Positions 27,768 through 36,580 of a stretch of DNA of 64,000 bases are shown here, in pieces (position 1 is the first letter of the stretch; each line of letters opens with the position of its first letter). The position numbers were made by a program, and so were the translations under genes. Origin of the DNA: Martinezella tropici. GTDB taxonomy: Bacteria; Pseudomonadota; Alphaproteobacteria; Rhizobiales; Rhizobiaceae. The stretch lies in assembly GCF_003287875.1 (NCBI RefSeq), contig NZ_QMKK01000054.1:682001-746000 (forward strand). Direction: 5' to 3'. The notes beneath the pieces are model-generated. The model did no database searches. It was not told the origin of the DNA and saw only the letters and a program-made list of their open reading frames with translations.

Positions 27768-29030
27768 TCAGCCCGATTGCGGCAGCTTCTCCCTTGCCGC
27801 GAAGGCGTAGACATCCACCGGTTCGCCGAGACCCTTGAGAGGGAAGGAGCCGAGGCTTTCCATATCGCGCTGACATGCGGCCATATCGACGAATGCCTTC
27901 GACAGCAGTACCGGTCGCTTGACCTCCTTGGTCAACGATTCCAGCCGCGAGGCAATGTTGACGGCCGGCCCGATGACGGTGAAATCGAGACGGGTGCGGG
28001 AGCCGATATTGCCGTACATGACGTCGCCGACATGCACCCCGACGCCATAGCGCAGTATTTCGCGGCCATGCTTGCGGTTTTCTTCGTTGAGTGCTTCTAC
28101 GGCCGCCTGCGCCTCGCTGATGGCAAGAAGAAGATTGTGACATGCATTGGGATCGCTCAATGGAAAGATCGCGAGCAATCCATCACCCATGAATTTGAGA
28201 ATCTCACCGCCATGCTTCTCAATCGGCTCGACCATGGCATCGAAATAGCCGTTGAGCAGCTCGATGACGTCGTCCCGTGGCCACATATCGGAAATGGTGG
28301 TGAAATCTCTCAGGTCGCAGATGAGAATGGCCGCGCCGACCGTGGTGCCGCTGCCGCGCGTCGTCGCACCCGCAAGGATCTTCTCGCTCGCATGCGGCCC
28401 GACATAGGTGCGCAACAGCGTGCGGGCCATGATGTTCTTCAGCCGGATCTCGGTCACCATCGTCAGGGCCGGCAGCAAATCCTTCAGGAAAGTCATGTGC
28501 TGCTCGGTGAAGCCGCCGGGCGCATCCGAGGCGAAGGTGGCAATGTGCCGCTTGCCGAGCGTGTGGTAGATCGGCCAGGCAATATAGTCGGTCAGCCCTT
28601 CGTCATACATTTCCTTGTACAGCGGATAGGTCAGCTGATCCTTGCCGGAGACCTCCAGATTCTGCCGAACTTCGGCCGCGCCGTTGAAAATCTCGTTGAT
28701 GGGACTTGCCAGAAACTGCGGCGTGTTCTCCACCCCATAGCTGAAGGTTGCGATATCGGCTTCCTTCATTCCGGTGCGCCAGAGGATTCGCGCGCCGAGC
28801 CATTGCGGATGCAGCGTCCGGAAATGCATGGTCGCTCTTGCCACCGGAATCCCAACCGCGCGCATCTTTTCGCAGAGTTCGACGAGAATGTTGTCGATGA
28901 AACGCTGGTCGCGGACATCGTTCATCAGCCAATCGAGAATCTTGCTTTGCTTTGTCGGCCAGTTGCCGCGATCGTCATATGGTGCTTCGGCAATTGCCTC
29001 GATGGAAGATTGCATTTCCTTATACCCCAC
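27768..29030 (-). CDS. Class III adenylate/guanylate cyclase
   Basis: A 420-residue protein. The C-terminal cyclase domain (about residues 220-400) has GAAILICDLRDFTTISD (metal-binding Asp), GGEILKFMGDGLLAIF (second metal Asp) and DFTVIGPAVNIASRLE. The N-terminal 200 residues carry a sensor-like domain related to those of rhizobial cyclases. The protein is soluble and makes cAMP or cGMP. The start is GTG 29030 or ATG 29015, and neither has a strong site. It is a single-gene unit. Confidence 0.88.
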   Translation of the reverse strand: MGYKEMQSSIEAIAEAPYDDRGNWPTKQSKILDWLMNDVRDQRFIDNILVELCEKMRAVGIPVARATMHFRTLHPQWLGARILWRTGMKEADIATFSYGVENTPQFLASPINEIFNGAAEVRQNLEVSGKDQLTYPLYKEMYDEGLTDYIAWPIYHTLGKRHIATFASDAPGGFTEQHMTFLKDLLPALTMVTEIRLKNIMARTLLRTYVGPHASEKILAGATTRGSGTTVGAAILICDLRDFTTISDMWPRDDVIELLNGYFDAMVEPIEKHGGEILKFMGDGLLAIFPLSDPNACHNLLLAISEAQAAVEALNEENRKHGREILRYGVGVHVGDVMYGNIGSRTRLDFTVIGPAVNIASRLESLTKEVKRPVLLSKAFVDMAACQRDMESLGSFPLKGLGEPVDVYAFAAREKLPQSG

Positions 29031-29236
29031 AAATTCCGTTAGCTGCCATGGGCCTTCGACGCCATTCGATACTGAGCGTGACTATACGCGCCTCGCCAGC
29101 GGCCGGGAAACGGCAATCGCCTCTATTTCGCGATTTCGTAGATTATGTTTCAGGCTATGGCAGAAGAGGCTTGAATCGGCCATAGGCTTCATATGGTTCC
29201 GCAATTCCCGCAGTGCAATATCGAGAGGCAAAGCTA

Positions 29237-29833
29237 TTGAGAGCATATCTGGCAGGCCCCGAAGTCTTTCTTCCCAATGCAAGGGAAATCCTCGATCGCA
29301 AGATCGCATTGGCTCGCAGCTACGGATTTATCCCCGTTTCGCCCGGTGATCTGGTAGCGCCGGAGACGGAGACACGCCGGGAGCGAGGTCTTGCCATCAG
29401 CGCGATCAACGAGACGCTGATGTCGAGCGCCGATCTCATCATCGCCAACCTGACGCCGTTTCGCGGTATCGCCGCGGATGTCGGCACAGCCTTCGAGCTC
29501 GGCTTCATGTGCGCACGCGGCTGCCCGGCATTCGCCTTTTCGAACTGCACCGAAAACCATTTCGAGCGTGTGAGCGGACTTTACAATGGCGACGTTCGTC
29601 TCGGTCCGGACGGACGCCATCGCGGTCCCGACGGAATGGCGCTGGAAAACTTCGACATGGCCGACAATCTGATGCTCGACGGCGGCGTTGCAGCACGTGA
29701 CGGCATCATCATAACGCGCCAGGTCGCGGCGGATCAGCTTTTTCTGGATCTGACCGCGTTCGAGGAATGCCTTCGCGTCGCTGCCGGCAAATTGTTGAGG
29801 CAAGCCAACGGCACGGAATGCGCCGCCTCTTGA
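29237..29833 (+). CDS. Nucleoside 2-deoxyribosyltransferase
   Basis: A 198-residue enzyme of the nucleoside deoxyribosyltransferase family. It starts with RAYLAGPEVFLPNA, and the catalytic glutamate is in GTAFELGF (about residue 87). It moves deoxyribose between purine and pyrimidine bases in salvage. I chose TTG 29237 because GAGAGG lies eight bases before it and the family usually begins right at the YLAGPEVF strand. A GTG at 29213 is the alternative, adding eight residues. Confidence 0.88.
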   Translation: MRAYLAGPEVFLPNAREILDRKIALARSYGFIPVSPGDLVAPETETRRERGLAISAINETLMSSADLIIANLTPFRGIAADVGTAFELGFMCARGCPAFAFSNCTENHFERVSGLYNGDVRLGPDGRHRGPDGMALENFDMADNLMLDGGVAARDGIIITRQVAADQLFLDLTAFEECLRVAAGKLLRQANGTECAAS

Positions 29834-29864
29834 CCGCTTCATTTTGCTGACTCAGCAAAAGCGG
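29834..29864. terminator. Bidirectional hairpin between convergent genes
   Basis: Arms TTTTGCTGA and TCAGCAAAA around one central C, extended by CCGC and GCGG further out. It sits between the deoxyribosyltransferase gene and the minus-strand PhnD-like gene, and the T and A tracts could act in both directions. Confidence 0.55.
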
Positions 29865-29882
29865 CGGAAGTTCCTTCGAACT

Positions 29883-30713
29883 TTACCAAGCCTCGAGAGC
29901 TTCATCGACAGAGCGCGCTCGCGCAGGCAGCTGCTCATACGCGGCAATATCCGGTTCCACGAACGCAGCCAGGCCGAGTGACGCAAGGATATCGCGCCCT
30001 TCCGGGTCCCGGTGTGCGCCGAGCAGAGCAGCACGAAGCGCAGCAGTGATTTCGGACGTTTGTTGTCGGGAGGCAACCAGCAGAGGGAAGGGCGCGGGCT
30101 TTGTCGTGGCGATGACCCGCAACGATGCGATCATGTCTGGCTCATGCATTTCCAGAAGCTGGTAGGCATAGGCATCGATCGCGCCGACATCGACGACGCC
30201 TGAGCGGATTGCCTCGATCACGCCACGCGGATTGAGGAGCGGACCGAAAGTCTCGCTCGCCGGCCGTCCGCCGGCAAGTGCCGTAAAGAATTCGCGTGGC
30301 GCATTGTAGCCCGACTGCGAGTCCCGCACCGTCCAGCCCCAGCGCGCGGTCACAAGATCGGCCCCTGCAAACGGCCTGTCGCGCGCGGCGACGACGTGAC
30401 TGGCATAGACCGGCTGGCCGTTTGCCCAATCCGCCAGCGAAACAGGCGCTACAAGCGGCAGCGGACGCTCCGCTTTCGCAAGCCTGGAGAACGGAAAGCC
30501 GCACATGAAGACGGCGCCCATATCCGGGCGCGCCCATAGCTCGGAAAGCGGCGCCGGTGCGGCGTGGGCGATGACCTCGAGCCTGACATCAGATCGATCC
30601 GCCAGCCAATGAAAGAGGCGGTCCCAAAGCTCCGATATTTTCGGGCTCAGATTGTACATTCGCGAGCAGGCAATGACGGGGGCAGGGGTGAGAGACATCG
30701 TCATGCTCGTCAC
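29883..30713 (-). CDS. PhnD-like phosphate/phosphonate-type binding protein, no signal peptide
   Basis: A 276-residue protein of the PhnD-type binding family. It has MYNLSPKISELWDRLFHWLAD, a SGYNAPREFF ligand loop (about residue 138) and GVIEAIRSGVVDVGAIDAYAYQLL. The family is normally periplasmic, but no export signal is seen with any of the three possible starts (GTG 30713, ATG 30704, ATG 30698). It may therefore act inside the cell. It is the third gene of an operon after the MIO-family and cyclodeaminase genes, with a four-base overlap (GTGA) to the latter. Confidence 0.78.
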   Translation of the reverse strand: MTSMTMSLTPAPVIACSRMYNLSPKISELWDRLFHWLADRSDVRLEVIAHAAPAPLSELWARPDMGAVFMCGFPFSRLAKAERPLPLVAPVSLADWANGQPVYASHVVAARDRPFAGADLVTARWGWTVRDSQSGYNAPREFFTALAGGRPASETFGPLLNPRGVIEAIRSGVVDVGAIDAYAYQLLEMHEPDMIASLRVIATTKPAPFPLLVASRQQTSEITAALRAALLGAHRDPEGRDILASLGLAAFVEPDIAAYEQLPARARSVDEALEAW

Positions 30714-31714
30714 GCAAATCGAAGGCGTTGGCCGAGATTCATGCGCTTTGCTTTTTCGACCATCGCCGCGCCAAGCGCGACATCGGTCGTGCTGAGCCCG
30801 CGATGCCAGAAAAGAATGGTCTCGTCATCGCTTTCGCGGCCCGGCTTGGCGCCGCAAACGATCTGGCCGATCTCCGCATGCAGCGTGTCGGCTGTCACTT
30901 TGCCCTCGTCGACATGACGGCGCAGCGCGCCGAAGGGGCGACCAGGGCCGCATTGCCCCCAGTCATCGACCACGACCTTGTCCATGATATCGGTCAGGTC
31001 GAATTCGAGCGCGCTCATCGTGCCATAAGGCACGACGAAAGCGCCTTTCTTGACCCAAGCAGTCTTGAAGAGCGGCGTCGGCTCCGGCAGGCGGCTCGCC
31101 TCGATCATGATATCGGCGCCTTTCAGACAATCCTCCCAATTGTCCGTCACGATGATCTTCTTACCGAGATCCTTTTCCAGCCGTGCGGCGAAGGCATCGC
31201 GGCTTTCCGGACGGCGCGAATGCACGCGGATCTCGTCGAAATCGAAGATGTGATCGAGCAGCCGCACGTTCCAATAAGAGGTGCCCCGCGCGCCGATATG
31301 GCCGAGAATCCTGCTGTCCTTGCGGGCAAGATGGCGCGCGCCAATGGCGGTGACGGCGCCCGTGCGCATGTCGGTGATCGCGGTCGCATCGATGATGGCT
31401 CGCGGCATGCCGGTGTGCGGATCGAACAGATTGAGGACCGCCATTTCCGAGGGCAGGCCCTGCTTGTAATTGTCGACGAAATCGCCGACCACCTTGACGC
31501 CGGCATAGCCGAGCGGCTTCACATAACCGCGCAGCACGTTGAAATGCCCCTTGTCGGAACTCTCGGGCACGAGATGAACGCGAGGCTCGATGACGGTCTC
31601 GCCGCGCCCTTGCGCATTGAGCGCACTGGTCACGGCGTCAAGAATTTCATCGTTGGAAAGCGCCAGCGCCTTGGCGTCGATGGCATTGAGATAGTCGATC
31701 CAGATTTCCTGCAT
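30710..31714 (-). CDS. Ornithine cyclodeaminase / mu-crystallin family protein
   Basis: A 334-residue NAD(P)-binding enzyme. GAVTAIGARHLARKDSRILGHIGARG (about residues 120-145) holds the nucleotide-binding fold, and the family pattern continues with VNVRLLDHIFDFDEIRV-like strands and VVDDWGQCGPGRPFG. The start is ATG 31714 behind GGAGAACGGTA. The frame can be extended to 31822 but lacks family similarity there. The family includes ornithine cyclodeaminase, alanine dehydrogenase and other imine reductases, so the substrate is open. Confidence 0.85.
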   Translation of the reverse strand: MQEIWIDYLNAIDAKALALSNDEILDAVTSALNAQGRGETVIEPRVHLVPESSDKGHFNVLRGYVKPLGYAGVKVVGDFVDNYKQGLPSEMAVLNLFDPHTGMPRAIIDATAITDMRTGAVTAIGARHLARKDSRILGHIGARGTSYWNVRLLDHIFDFDEIRVHSRRPESRDAFAARLEKDLGKKIIVTDNWEDCLKGADIMIEASRLPEPTPLFKTAWVKKGAFVVPYGTMSALEFDLTDIMDKVVVDDWGQCGPGRPFGALRRHVDEGKVTADTLHAEIGQIVCGAKPGRESDDETILFWHRGLSTTDVALGAAMVEKAKRMNLGQRLRFA

Positions 31715-31827
31715 TACCGTTCTCCAGGCCTTGCACCGGCCATGCCGGTCTAACGAATGATCCAAGCCGCATGGGCGACCTGCGAAAAGCAAGGCAACGG
31801 GCATGGACCGCCTTGCCGCCATATCGA

Positions 31828-33345
31828 TCAGGAAGCTGTTTCCATCACATCGGCGCTCTTAATGAACTCCGACAACTTCTGAAAATCCGGCCCCTGCGCA
31901 CGATCCTCCTCCAGCGGAGGAACCAGTTCGCGCACCTTGCGATAGGCGCGCAACGTCCCGCCGCCAAGCTCGCTCACGATGCCGCGCAGATCAACGCCCT
32001 GGGCGGATGCGACAAGCTCGATGGCCACGAGATAGCGCAGCCGTTCGATCATGGCTTCTATCTTCGTCAGGACACTCGGCGCCATCGATGCCTGATCCTC
32101 GACACCGTCTGCAACCGGGATCGGCGTGAGCGACACCGGAATAGCCAGATGGCGTATCTCGGCTTCGAGCGCCGAGACCGTTTTCTGCACGGTGGCAAAA
32201 CCCGTTCTGCTCTGCCCAAGCGGCGTCAGGAACCGCGGCAGTTCCGACATGCCTGGTGACATGATCTTCATGGTTCGATAGGCGGCCCCTGCCGCACAAT
32301 GGGCGATGGCCTGGCCGAGCCGCTCCCAGGCCAGAACGAAGGCTGTCATGTCGAAATTGCCATGCGACAGGATAAGCCCTTCGTCGGCCAGCACGACAGG
32401 ATTGTCGCCGGAGCTTGCGAGTTCGATCTCGGTCGCGGCGCGCGCATCGCCGATCGCATGGAGGAGGGCGCCCCATACCTGGGGAGCACAGCGATAGCTC
32501 AAAGGATCCTGCAGACGCCGCGCCGCACCTTCGATCAAAAGAGAACTTCCGGAAAGCAGCTCCCGCAGTCTCGCCGCCGTCTCGCGCTGGCCGAAGGCCG
32601 GCCTGGCCGCCAGTGCCCGGTCGTCGAAGGCAGAGACGTTCGCCCGGAAAGCCTCGAAGTTCAGGGCAACAGCCGCAAGCGACCAATCAAACAGCCGCTC
32701 GATATCCTCGATGCAGAGGCAGGCCTTGCCGACCGACAGGCTGTTGGCGACGACAAGGACATGGCCGTCCTTCGGCGCGATCGGCAGAGGTTTCAGGCCA
32801 GCCTTCAACAGAGCGTCCAATGCCGGCACGATCGTGCCATCCACTTCTGCCTCGCCATCGCCCAACAAGGCTCGTGCCATATGCGCCAGAGGCGCAAGAT
32901 CGGCAGCACCGATCGAACCGAGCGATGGCACGACCGGATGAAAGCCCGCATTGAGCGCCTCAACGAGGCCGGCGAAAACCGGAAGCGACACGCCGGAGCC
33001 GCCAGCCGCCATGCCGGCAATGCGAGCGGCCATCATCGCCCTCACGGCTTCGCGCGGAAGCGCCGACCCAACTCCTACGGCACGAGCCTGCGGCACGCGC
33101 AATTGGAAGGCGATGAGGTCATCCGTGGCGAGGCGAGTATCAACGCCCGCGCCTAACGCTGTCGTCAAACCATAAACAGGCCGGTCGGCCGCCAGGTAGC
33201 GTTCAACGATAGCGCGGGCGGCGGCGATCTTGTCTTCGACGTCCTGAGAAATCGCGATCCTGGCGTTGCGTCGCGCGATTGCAGCAATATCGCTCACCGT
33301 CGGGGGTGCTCCGGTGAAGGATACGATATTGTCCGTCTTGCTCAT
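31828..33345 (-). CDS. HAL/PAL-type ammonia-lyase family protein without the MIO serine
   Basis: A 505-residue homologue of histidine and phenylalanine ammonia-lyases. The tyrosine loop RPVYGLTTALGAG, the helix motif QDPLSYRCAPQVWGA and SSGDNPVV are present. The MIO cofactor normally forms from Ala-Ser-Gly in GASGDLAPLAH. Here the sequence is GSIGAADLAPLAH, one residue shorter and without the serine. The usual substrate histidine region (LSHA) is also changed to VPQARAVG. The enzyme may be inactive as a classical lyase or use another chemistry. It is the first gene of the operon with the cyclodeaminase and PhnD-like genes. The start is ATG 33345. Confidence 0.85.
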   Translation of the reverse strand: MSKTDNIVSFTGAPPTVSDIAAIARRNARIAISQDVEDKIAAARAIVERYLAADRPVYGLTTALGAGVDTRLATDDLIAFQLRVPQARAVGVGSALPREAVRAMMAARIAGMAAGGSGVSLPVFAGLVEALNAGFHPVVPSLGSIGAADLAPLAHMARALLGDGEAEVDGTIVPALDALLKAGLKPLPIAPKDGHVLVVANSLSVGKACLCIEDIERLFDWSLAAVALNFEAFRANVSAFDDRALAARPAFGQRETAARLRELLSGSSLLIEGAARRLQDPLSYRCAPQVWGALLHAIGDARAATEIELASSGDNPVVLADEGLILSHGNFDMTAFVLAWERLGQAIAHCAAGAAYRTMKIMSPGMSELPRFLTPLGQSRTGFATVQKTVSALEAEIRHLAIPVSLTPIPVADGVEDQASMAPSVLTKIEAMIERLRYLVAIELVASAQGVDLRGIVSELGGGTLRAYRKVRELVPPLEEDRAQGPDFQKLSEFIKSADVMETAS

Positions 33346-33572
33346 TCCTGCCTGCCTCCAAGACGTGCGCTCGGTTTCCCGCAATCTTCGCCAGAACGCT
33401 CTTCCAGTCTATATTGGTCATCGAATTAGATAGACATCACGCATAGCACGGCGCATGACCAGCAACAGCCATATGGATTGACGAACACCGCTATCTCATT
33501 GCGAGGCAATATTGGGCGCGCGGAAAAGCTCAAGCAGCGCCGAGCGATCAAGCCAAAGGTCCCCTACGCAAG

Positions 33573-33610
33573 CAAGGTGATAGCGATGACACATCATCGC
33601 TATCACCTTG
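33573..33610. terminator. Long perfect hairpin after the ribose-type ABC operon
   Basis: A perfect 16-base stem (left arm CAAGGTGATAGCGATG) with a six-base loop, lying 30 bases after the ABC ATPase stop. The T tract (TTGTTTT) is on the plus strand, so it works best against plus-strand transcription. On the minus strand it may be a transcript-end hairpin. Confidence 0.5.
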
Positions 33611-33639
33611 TTTTGAACGAAGCTTGGTTCGGTGACGAG

Positions 33640-34386
33640 TTAGCCGCCGATCATGAGCCGGACGACTTCCTCGTGATTGGTGTCGGCGATGTTGCGTTCG
33701 CCGGCCACGATCCCGCGCCGCAAGACGACGATGCGGTCGGAAACCGCGAAAATATCCTGCAGATTATGCGAGATGAAGATGACGCCGCGCCCCTGCGCCT
33801 TCAGCGATTTGATCAGGGCCACGACCTTGCGCTGTTCGGGCACACCGAGTGCGGCCGTCGGTTCGTCCATGACCAGAATGCGGGCATTCCAGTAAACCGC
33901 ACGTCCGATCGCGACCGCCTGACGCTGACCGCCGGAGAAGTTGCTGACCGGCGCATCGAGCCGCTTCACATGGAAATCGAGCTCCGCCATGGTCTTGCGC
34001 GCCGCTTCTGCCATGGCCTTCCGATCGAGAACCGGTAGGAAACCAAAAAGCTTCTTCATCGGTTCGCGCCCAAGGAAGATGTTGGAGCCGATCGTCAGAT
34101 TGTCGGCAAGCGCCAGATCCTGGTAGATCGTCTCGATGCCTTTCTCGCGCGCATCCTGCGGCGATGAGAAGGTGACCGGCTTGCCTTCGATCAGGATCTC
34201 GCCCGCAGTCGGCGGGTAGACGCCGGAGATCGCCTTGATCATCGTCGTCTTGCCCGCACCATTATCGCCGGCAAGTGCCACGACTTCGCCGGGCCGAACG
34301 ACCATGGAGCAATTGTCGAGGGCACGCACCGCGCCGAAATAGCGCGAGAGATTGCGGACCTCGAGGAGGGGAGTTGCACTATTCAT
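33640..34386 (-). CDS. Ribose-type ABC importer ATPase (single domain)
   Basis: A 248-residue ATPase with one nucleotide-binding domain. Walker A is AGDNGAGKTT (about residue 38), the signature NFSGGQRQAV, Walker B ILVMDEPTAAL and the switch His ISHNLQDI. Most RbsA proteins have two domains (about 500 residues), so this is the half-size, FrcA-like form and would work as a homodimer. The start at ATG 34386 overlaps the permease stop by eight bases. An upstream extension to 34461 has no family similarity. Confidence 0.9.
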   Translation of the reverse strand: MNSATPLLEVRNLSRYFGAVRALDNCSMVVRPGEVVALAGDNGAGKTTMIKAISGVYPPTAGEILIEGKPVTFSSPQDAREKGIETIYQDLALADNLTIGSNIFLGREPMKKLFGFLPVLDRKAMAEAARKTMAELDFHVKRLDAPVSNFSGGQRQAVAIGRAVYWNARILVMDEPTAALGVPEQRKVVALIKSLKAQGRGVIFISHNLQDIFAVSDRIVVLRRGIVAGERNIADTNHEEVVRLMIGG

Positions 34387-35443
34387 CCTGTTTCGCTCCG
34401 CTGAACCGGCGCTGTGCCTGGTCGATGAGCACCGAAATGATGATGACGATGCCGACGGCAATGAACTGCCAGAACGGCTCCACGTTCATGAAGACGAGGC
34501 CATACTGGATGACGGCGATGACGAGAGCACCGGCAATGGTGCCGATGATCGTGCCGGACCCGCCGAACAGGCTCGCGCCACCGATGACGACGGCGGCCAC
34601 GCTATCGAGCAGCAGGGGTTCGCCGGCCTGGGCAGCGCCTGCGGTGAAACGAGCTGCATAAAGCGCACCACCCAGGCCTGCGCAGACAGCAGAGAGGATA
34701 TAGAGCCGCAGCAGATGGGACTTGATGTCGATGCCGGCGCGGCGCGCGGCCTGCGCATTGGCGCCGATGGCATAATTATGCTGGCCGAAGCGGGTCTGGC
34801 TCAGCAGGTAATGCATGATCACCACGAAGACCAGCGTGACGATGACGAGATAGGGCACGCCGTAGAGCCGCCCGTTGCCGAGCTCGGCGAAATAGGAATT
34901 CTTGACCGGCACGGTGGTGCCGCCGGCAATCAGGAAGGCCGTGCCCCGGGCCACGCCGAACATGCCAAGCGTGCCGATAAACGGCGGAACTTTGAGACGG
35001 GAAATCAGCAGACCGTTGATGAAGCCGGGGACCGCGGCGGCGAGCATGGCAACGAGAATACCGAATACCATCGCTATCGGCAGAGGCATGTAGAGCCCGG
35101 CGATATTGGCGATATGCGCCGCAACGACGGCAGCAAGCCCCATGATGAAGCCGGTCGACAGATCGATGCCGCCGGAAATGATAACGAAGGTCTGTCCGAT
35201 CGCCAGCAGCAGCGGCGCTACGGCGAAGATCGCGACGGACTGCCAGTTGAAGCTCGAGCCGATGAACGTGCCGCCGAAATCGATCCGTGCCCAGATTTCG
35301 AAAGTCACGATAAGTCCGGCAAGAAACAGCCACGCGCGCAATTGCGCGATGCGATTTAGGATGGTTTTTGCCTGGTCGCCGTGGTCCGCCTGCGGCGCCA
35401 CGTGGTGATCCGCCTTGCGGACCTCTGCATTGTCGATTGTCAT
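34379..35443 (-). CDS. Ribose-type ABC importer permease
   Basis: A 354-residue membrane permease of the BPD_transp_2 (RbsC/FrcB) family with about ten helices. Typical features are LAIGQTFVIISGGIDLSTGFIMG (about residue 75-95) and AIGANAQAARRAGIDI. The N-terminal 45 residues are soluble. The start is ATG 35443 behind TTTGGACAGTCA. It is the middle gene of a three-gene minus-strand importer (binding protein, permease, ATPase), and a hairpin separates it from the binding protein gene. Confidence 0.9.
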   Translation of the reverse strand: MTIDNAEVRKADHHVAPQADHGDQAKTILNRIAQLRAWLFLAGLIVTFEIWARIDFGGTFIGSSFNWQSVAIFAVAPLLLAIGQTFVIISGGIDLSTGFIMGLAAVVAAHIANIAGLYMPLPIAMVFGILVAMLAAAVPGFINGLLISRLKVPPFIGTLGMFGVARGTAFLIAGGTTVPVKNSYFAELGNGRLYGVPYLVIVTLVFVVIMHYLLSQTRFGQHNYAIGANAQAARRAGIDIKSHLLRLYILSAVCAGLGGALYAARFTAGAAQAGEPLLLDSVAAVVIGGASLFGGSGTIIGTIAGALVIAVIQYGLVFMNVEPFWQFIAVGIVIIISVLIDQAQRRFSGAKQDE

Positions 35444-35513
35444 TGACTGTCCAAACTGAAGCGTTGAAGGCGCGAAGATCACGGCGCCGTTCGCTCTATC
35501 ATCGTTGGATGAT

Positions 35514-35537
35514 GTGCCTCGCCCTGTGGCGAGGCAC
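35514..35537 (-). terminator. Intercistronic hairpin between binding-protein and permease genes
   Basis: A perfect ten-base stem (GTGCCTCGCC / GGCGAGGCAC) with a four-base loop lies 15 bases after the binding-protein stop. There is no T tract, so it probably stabilises the upstream mRNA or partly ends transcription. Confidence 0.6.
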
Positions 35538-35551
35538 AGACTAGCTCCGGA

Positions 35552-36541
35552 TCAATCGGAGTAGATGAACTTCGCGACGTTCTTGTCGGTGACGTTCGAT
35601 TTGTCGATGACCGTGAAGCCGGTGCCGATCGCCGTCGGGATCGAATTGCCGGTCAGGTGGGCGTAGGCTGCCATCACGCCGAAATAGCCGATTTCAGCCG
35701 GATGCTGTGCAATCGCCAGATCGACAAGGCCGGAGTTGATGTTGTCGACGATCGACGTCGGCGCATCGAAGGCGACCACACGGATCTTGCCCGTCTGACC
35801 GGCCTGCTGCACGCCGTTTGCGGCACCGAGGGCGGAGAATAGATTGGCCCCGAAGACACCATCGAGATCGGAGTTGCGGGCAAAGACCGCCTGCAACTGC
35901 GATGCCGCCTTGTTGGCGTCGTCGTCGTTATACTGCGTCTCCAGAACGGTGATGTTCGGATATTTCTTCATTTCCTCCTTGAAGCCCTGCTCGCGCTGAT
36001 CCGTAGTCGAGATGCCGGGCTTCACGTTGGAAACGTAGACCTTGCCCTTTTCGCCGACGGCTTTCGCCAGCGCGCGTGCGGCAATCGCACCGCCGAGCAG
36101 GTTGTCGGAAGCGATGTAGGACAGCGGAAAATCGGCATCGCCCTTGCCGGTCTGGTAGACGCCGGTGCCGATGAAGGTATCGACGGTGATGACCGGGATA
36201 CCGGCATCCGCCGCCTTCTTGAGCGGCTGGATCAGCTGATCCTTGTCGGTCGGGGCGATGAGGATCGCGTCTGGCTTCTTGGCGATCACCGCGTCAAGAA
36301 CCGGAACCTGCGTCACCGGATTGAAATCGGGGCCACCTTGAAACACAAGCGTCGCGCCGATGGCCTTGGCCGCGGCCTCGGCGCCCTTGCGCATGGTGAT
36401 GTAAAAAGCATCCGTCGTCAGCCCCGGAATAAGGGCAATCGTAAATTTCTTGTCTGCAGCCCTGGCGGTGCCGGCAACAGCTGCAACACCCGTCGCGAGC
36501 GATGCCACGGCCGAGGCCTTCAGAAATGAGCGGCGCTCCAT
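35552..36541 (-). CDS. Ribose-type ABC importer substrate-binding protein
   Basis: A 329-residue periplasmic binding protein (Peripla_BP_4 type). It has a Tat-like signal (ERRSFLKASAVASLATG, cleavage near ARA-ADKK), then FTIALIPGLTTDAFYITM and GVFGANLFSALGAANG. It is the first gene of the importer operon. A seven-base hairpin (GCCGAAC / GTTCGGC, 36560-36580) lies in its leader. The substrate is probably the sugar or polyol processed by the kinase and aldolase encoded just upstream. Confidence 0.9.
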   Translation of the reverse strand: MERRSFLKASAVASLATGVAAVAGTARAADKKFTIALIPGLTTDAFYITMRKGAEAAAKAIGATLVFQGGPDFNPVTQVPVLDAVIAKKPDAILIAPTDKDQLIQPLKKAADAGIPVITVDTFIGTGVYQTGKGDADFPLSYIASDNLLGGAIAARALAKAVGEKGKVYVSNVKPGISTTDQREQGFKEEMKKYPNITVLETQYNDDDANKAASQLQAVFARNSDLDGVFGANLFSALGAANGVQQAGQTGKIRVVAFDAPTSIVDNINSGLVDLAIAQHPAEIGYFGVMAAYAHLTGNSIPTAIGTGFTVIDKSNVTDKNVAKFIYSD

Positions 36542-36559
36542 AATTTTCCTCCTCTTGAA

Positions 36560-36580
36560 GCCGAACCTCCCCTGTTCGGC
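36560..36580 (-). repeat. Leader hairpin before the binding-protein gene
   Basis: Inverted repeat GCCGAAC / GTTCGGC with a seven-base loop, between the kinase stop and the binding-protein start. It could separate the kinase-aldolase genes from the importer genes or pace translation. Confidence 0.4.

Noticed and set aside
27777..29042. Plus-strand frame of 421 residues
   Set aside because: It lies opposite the class III cyclase gene, whose catalytic motifs are on the minus strand.
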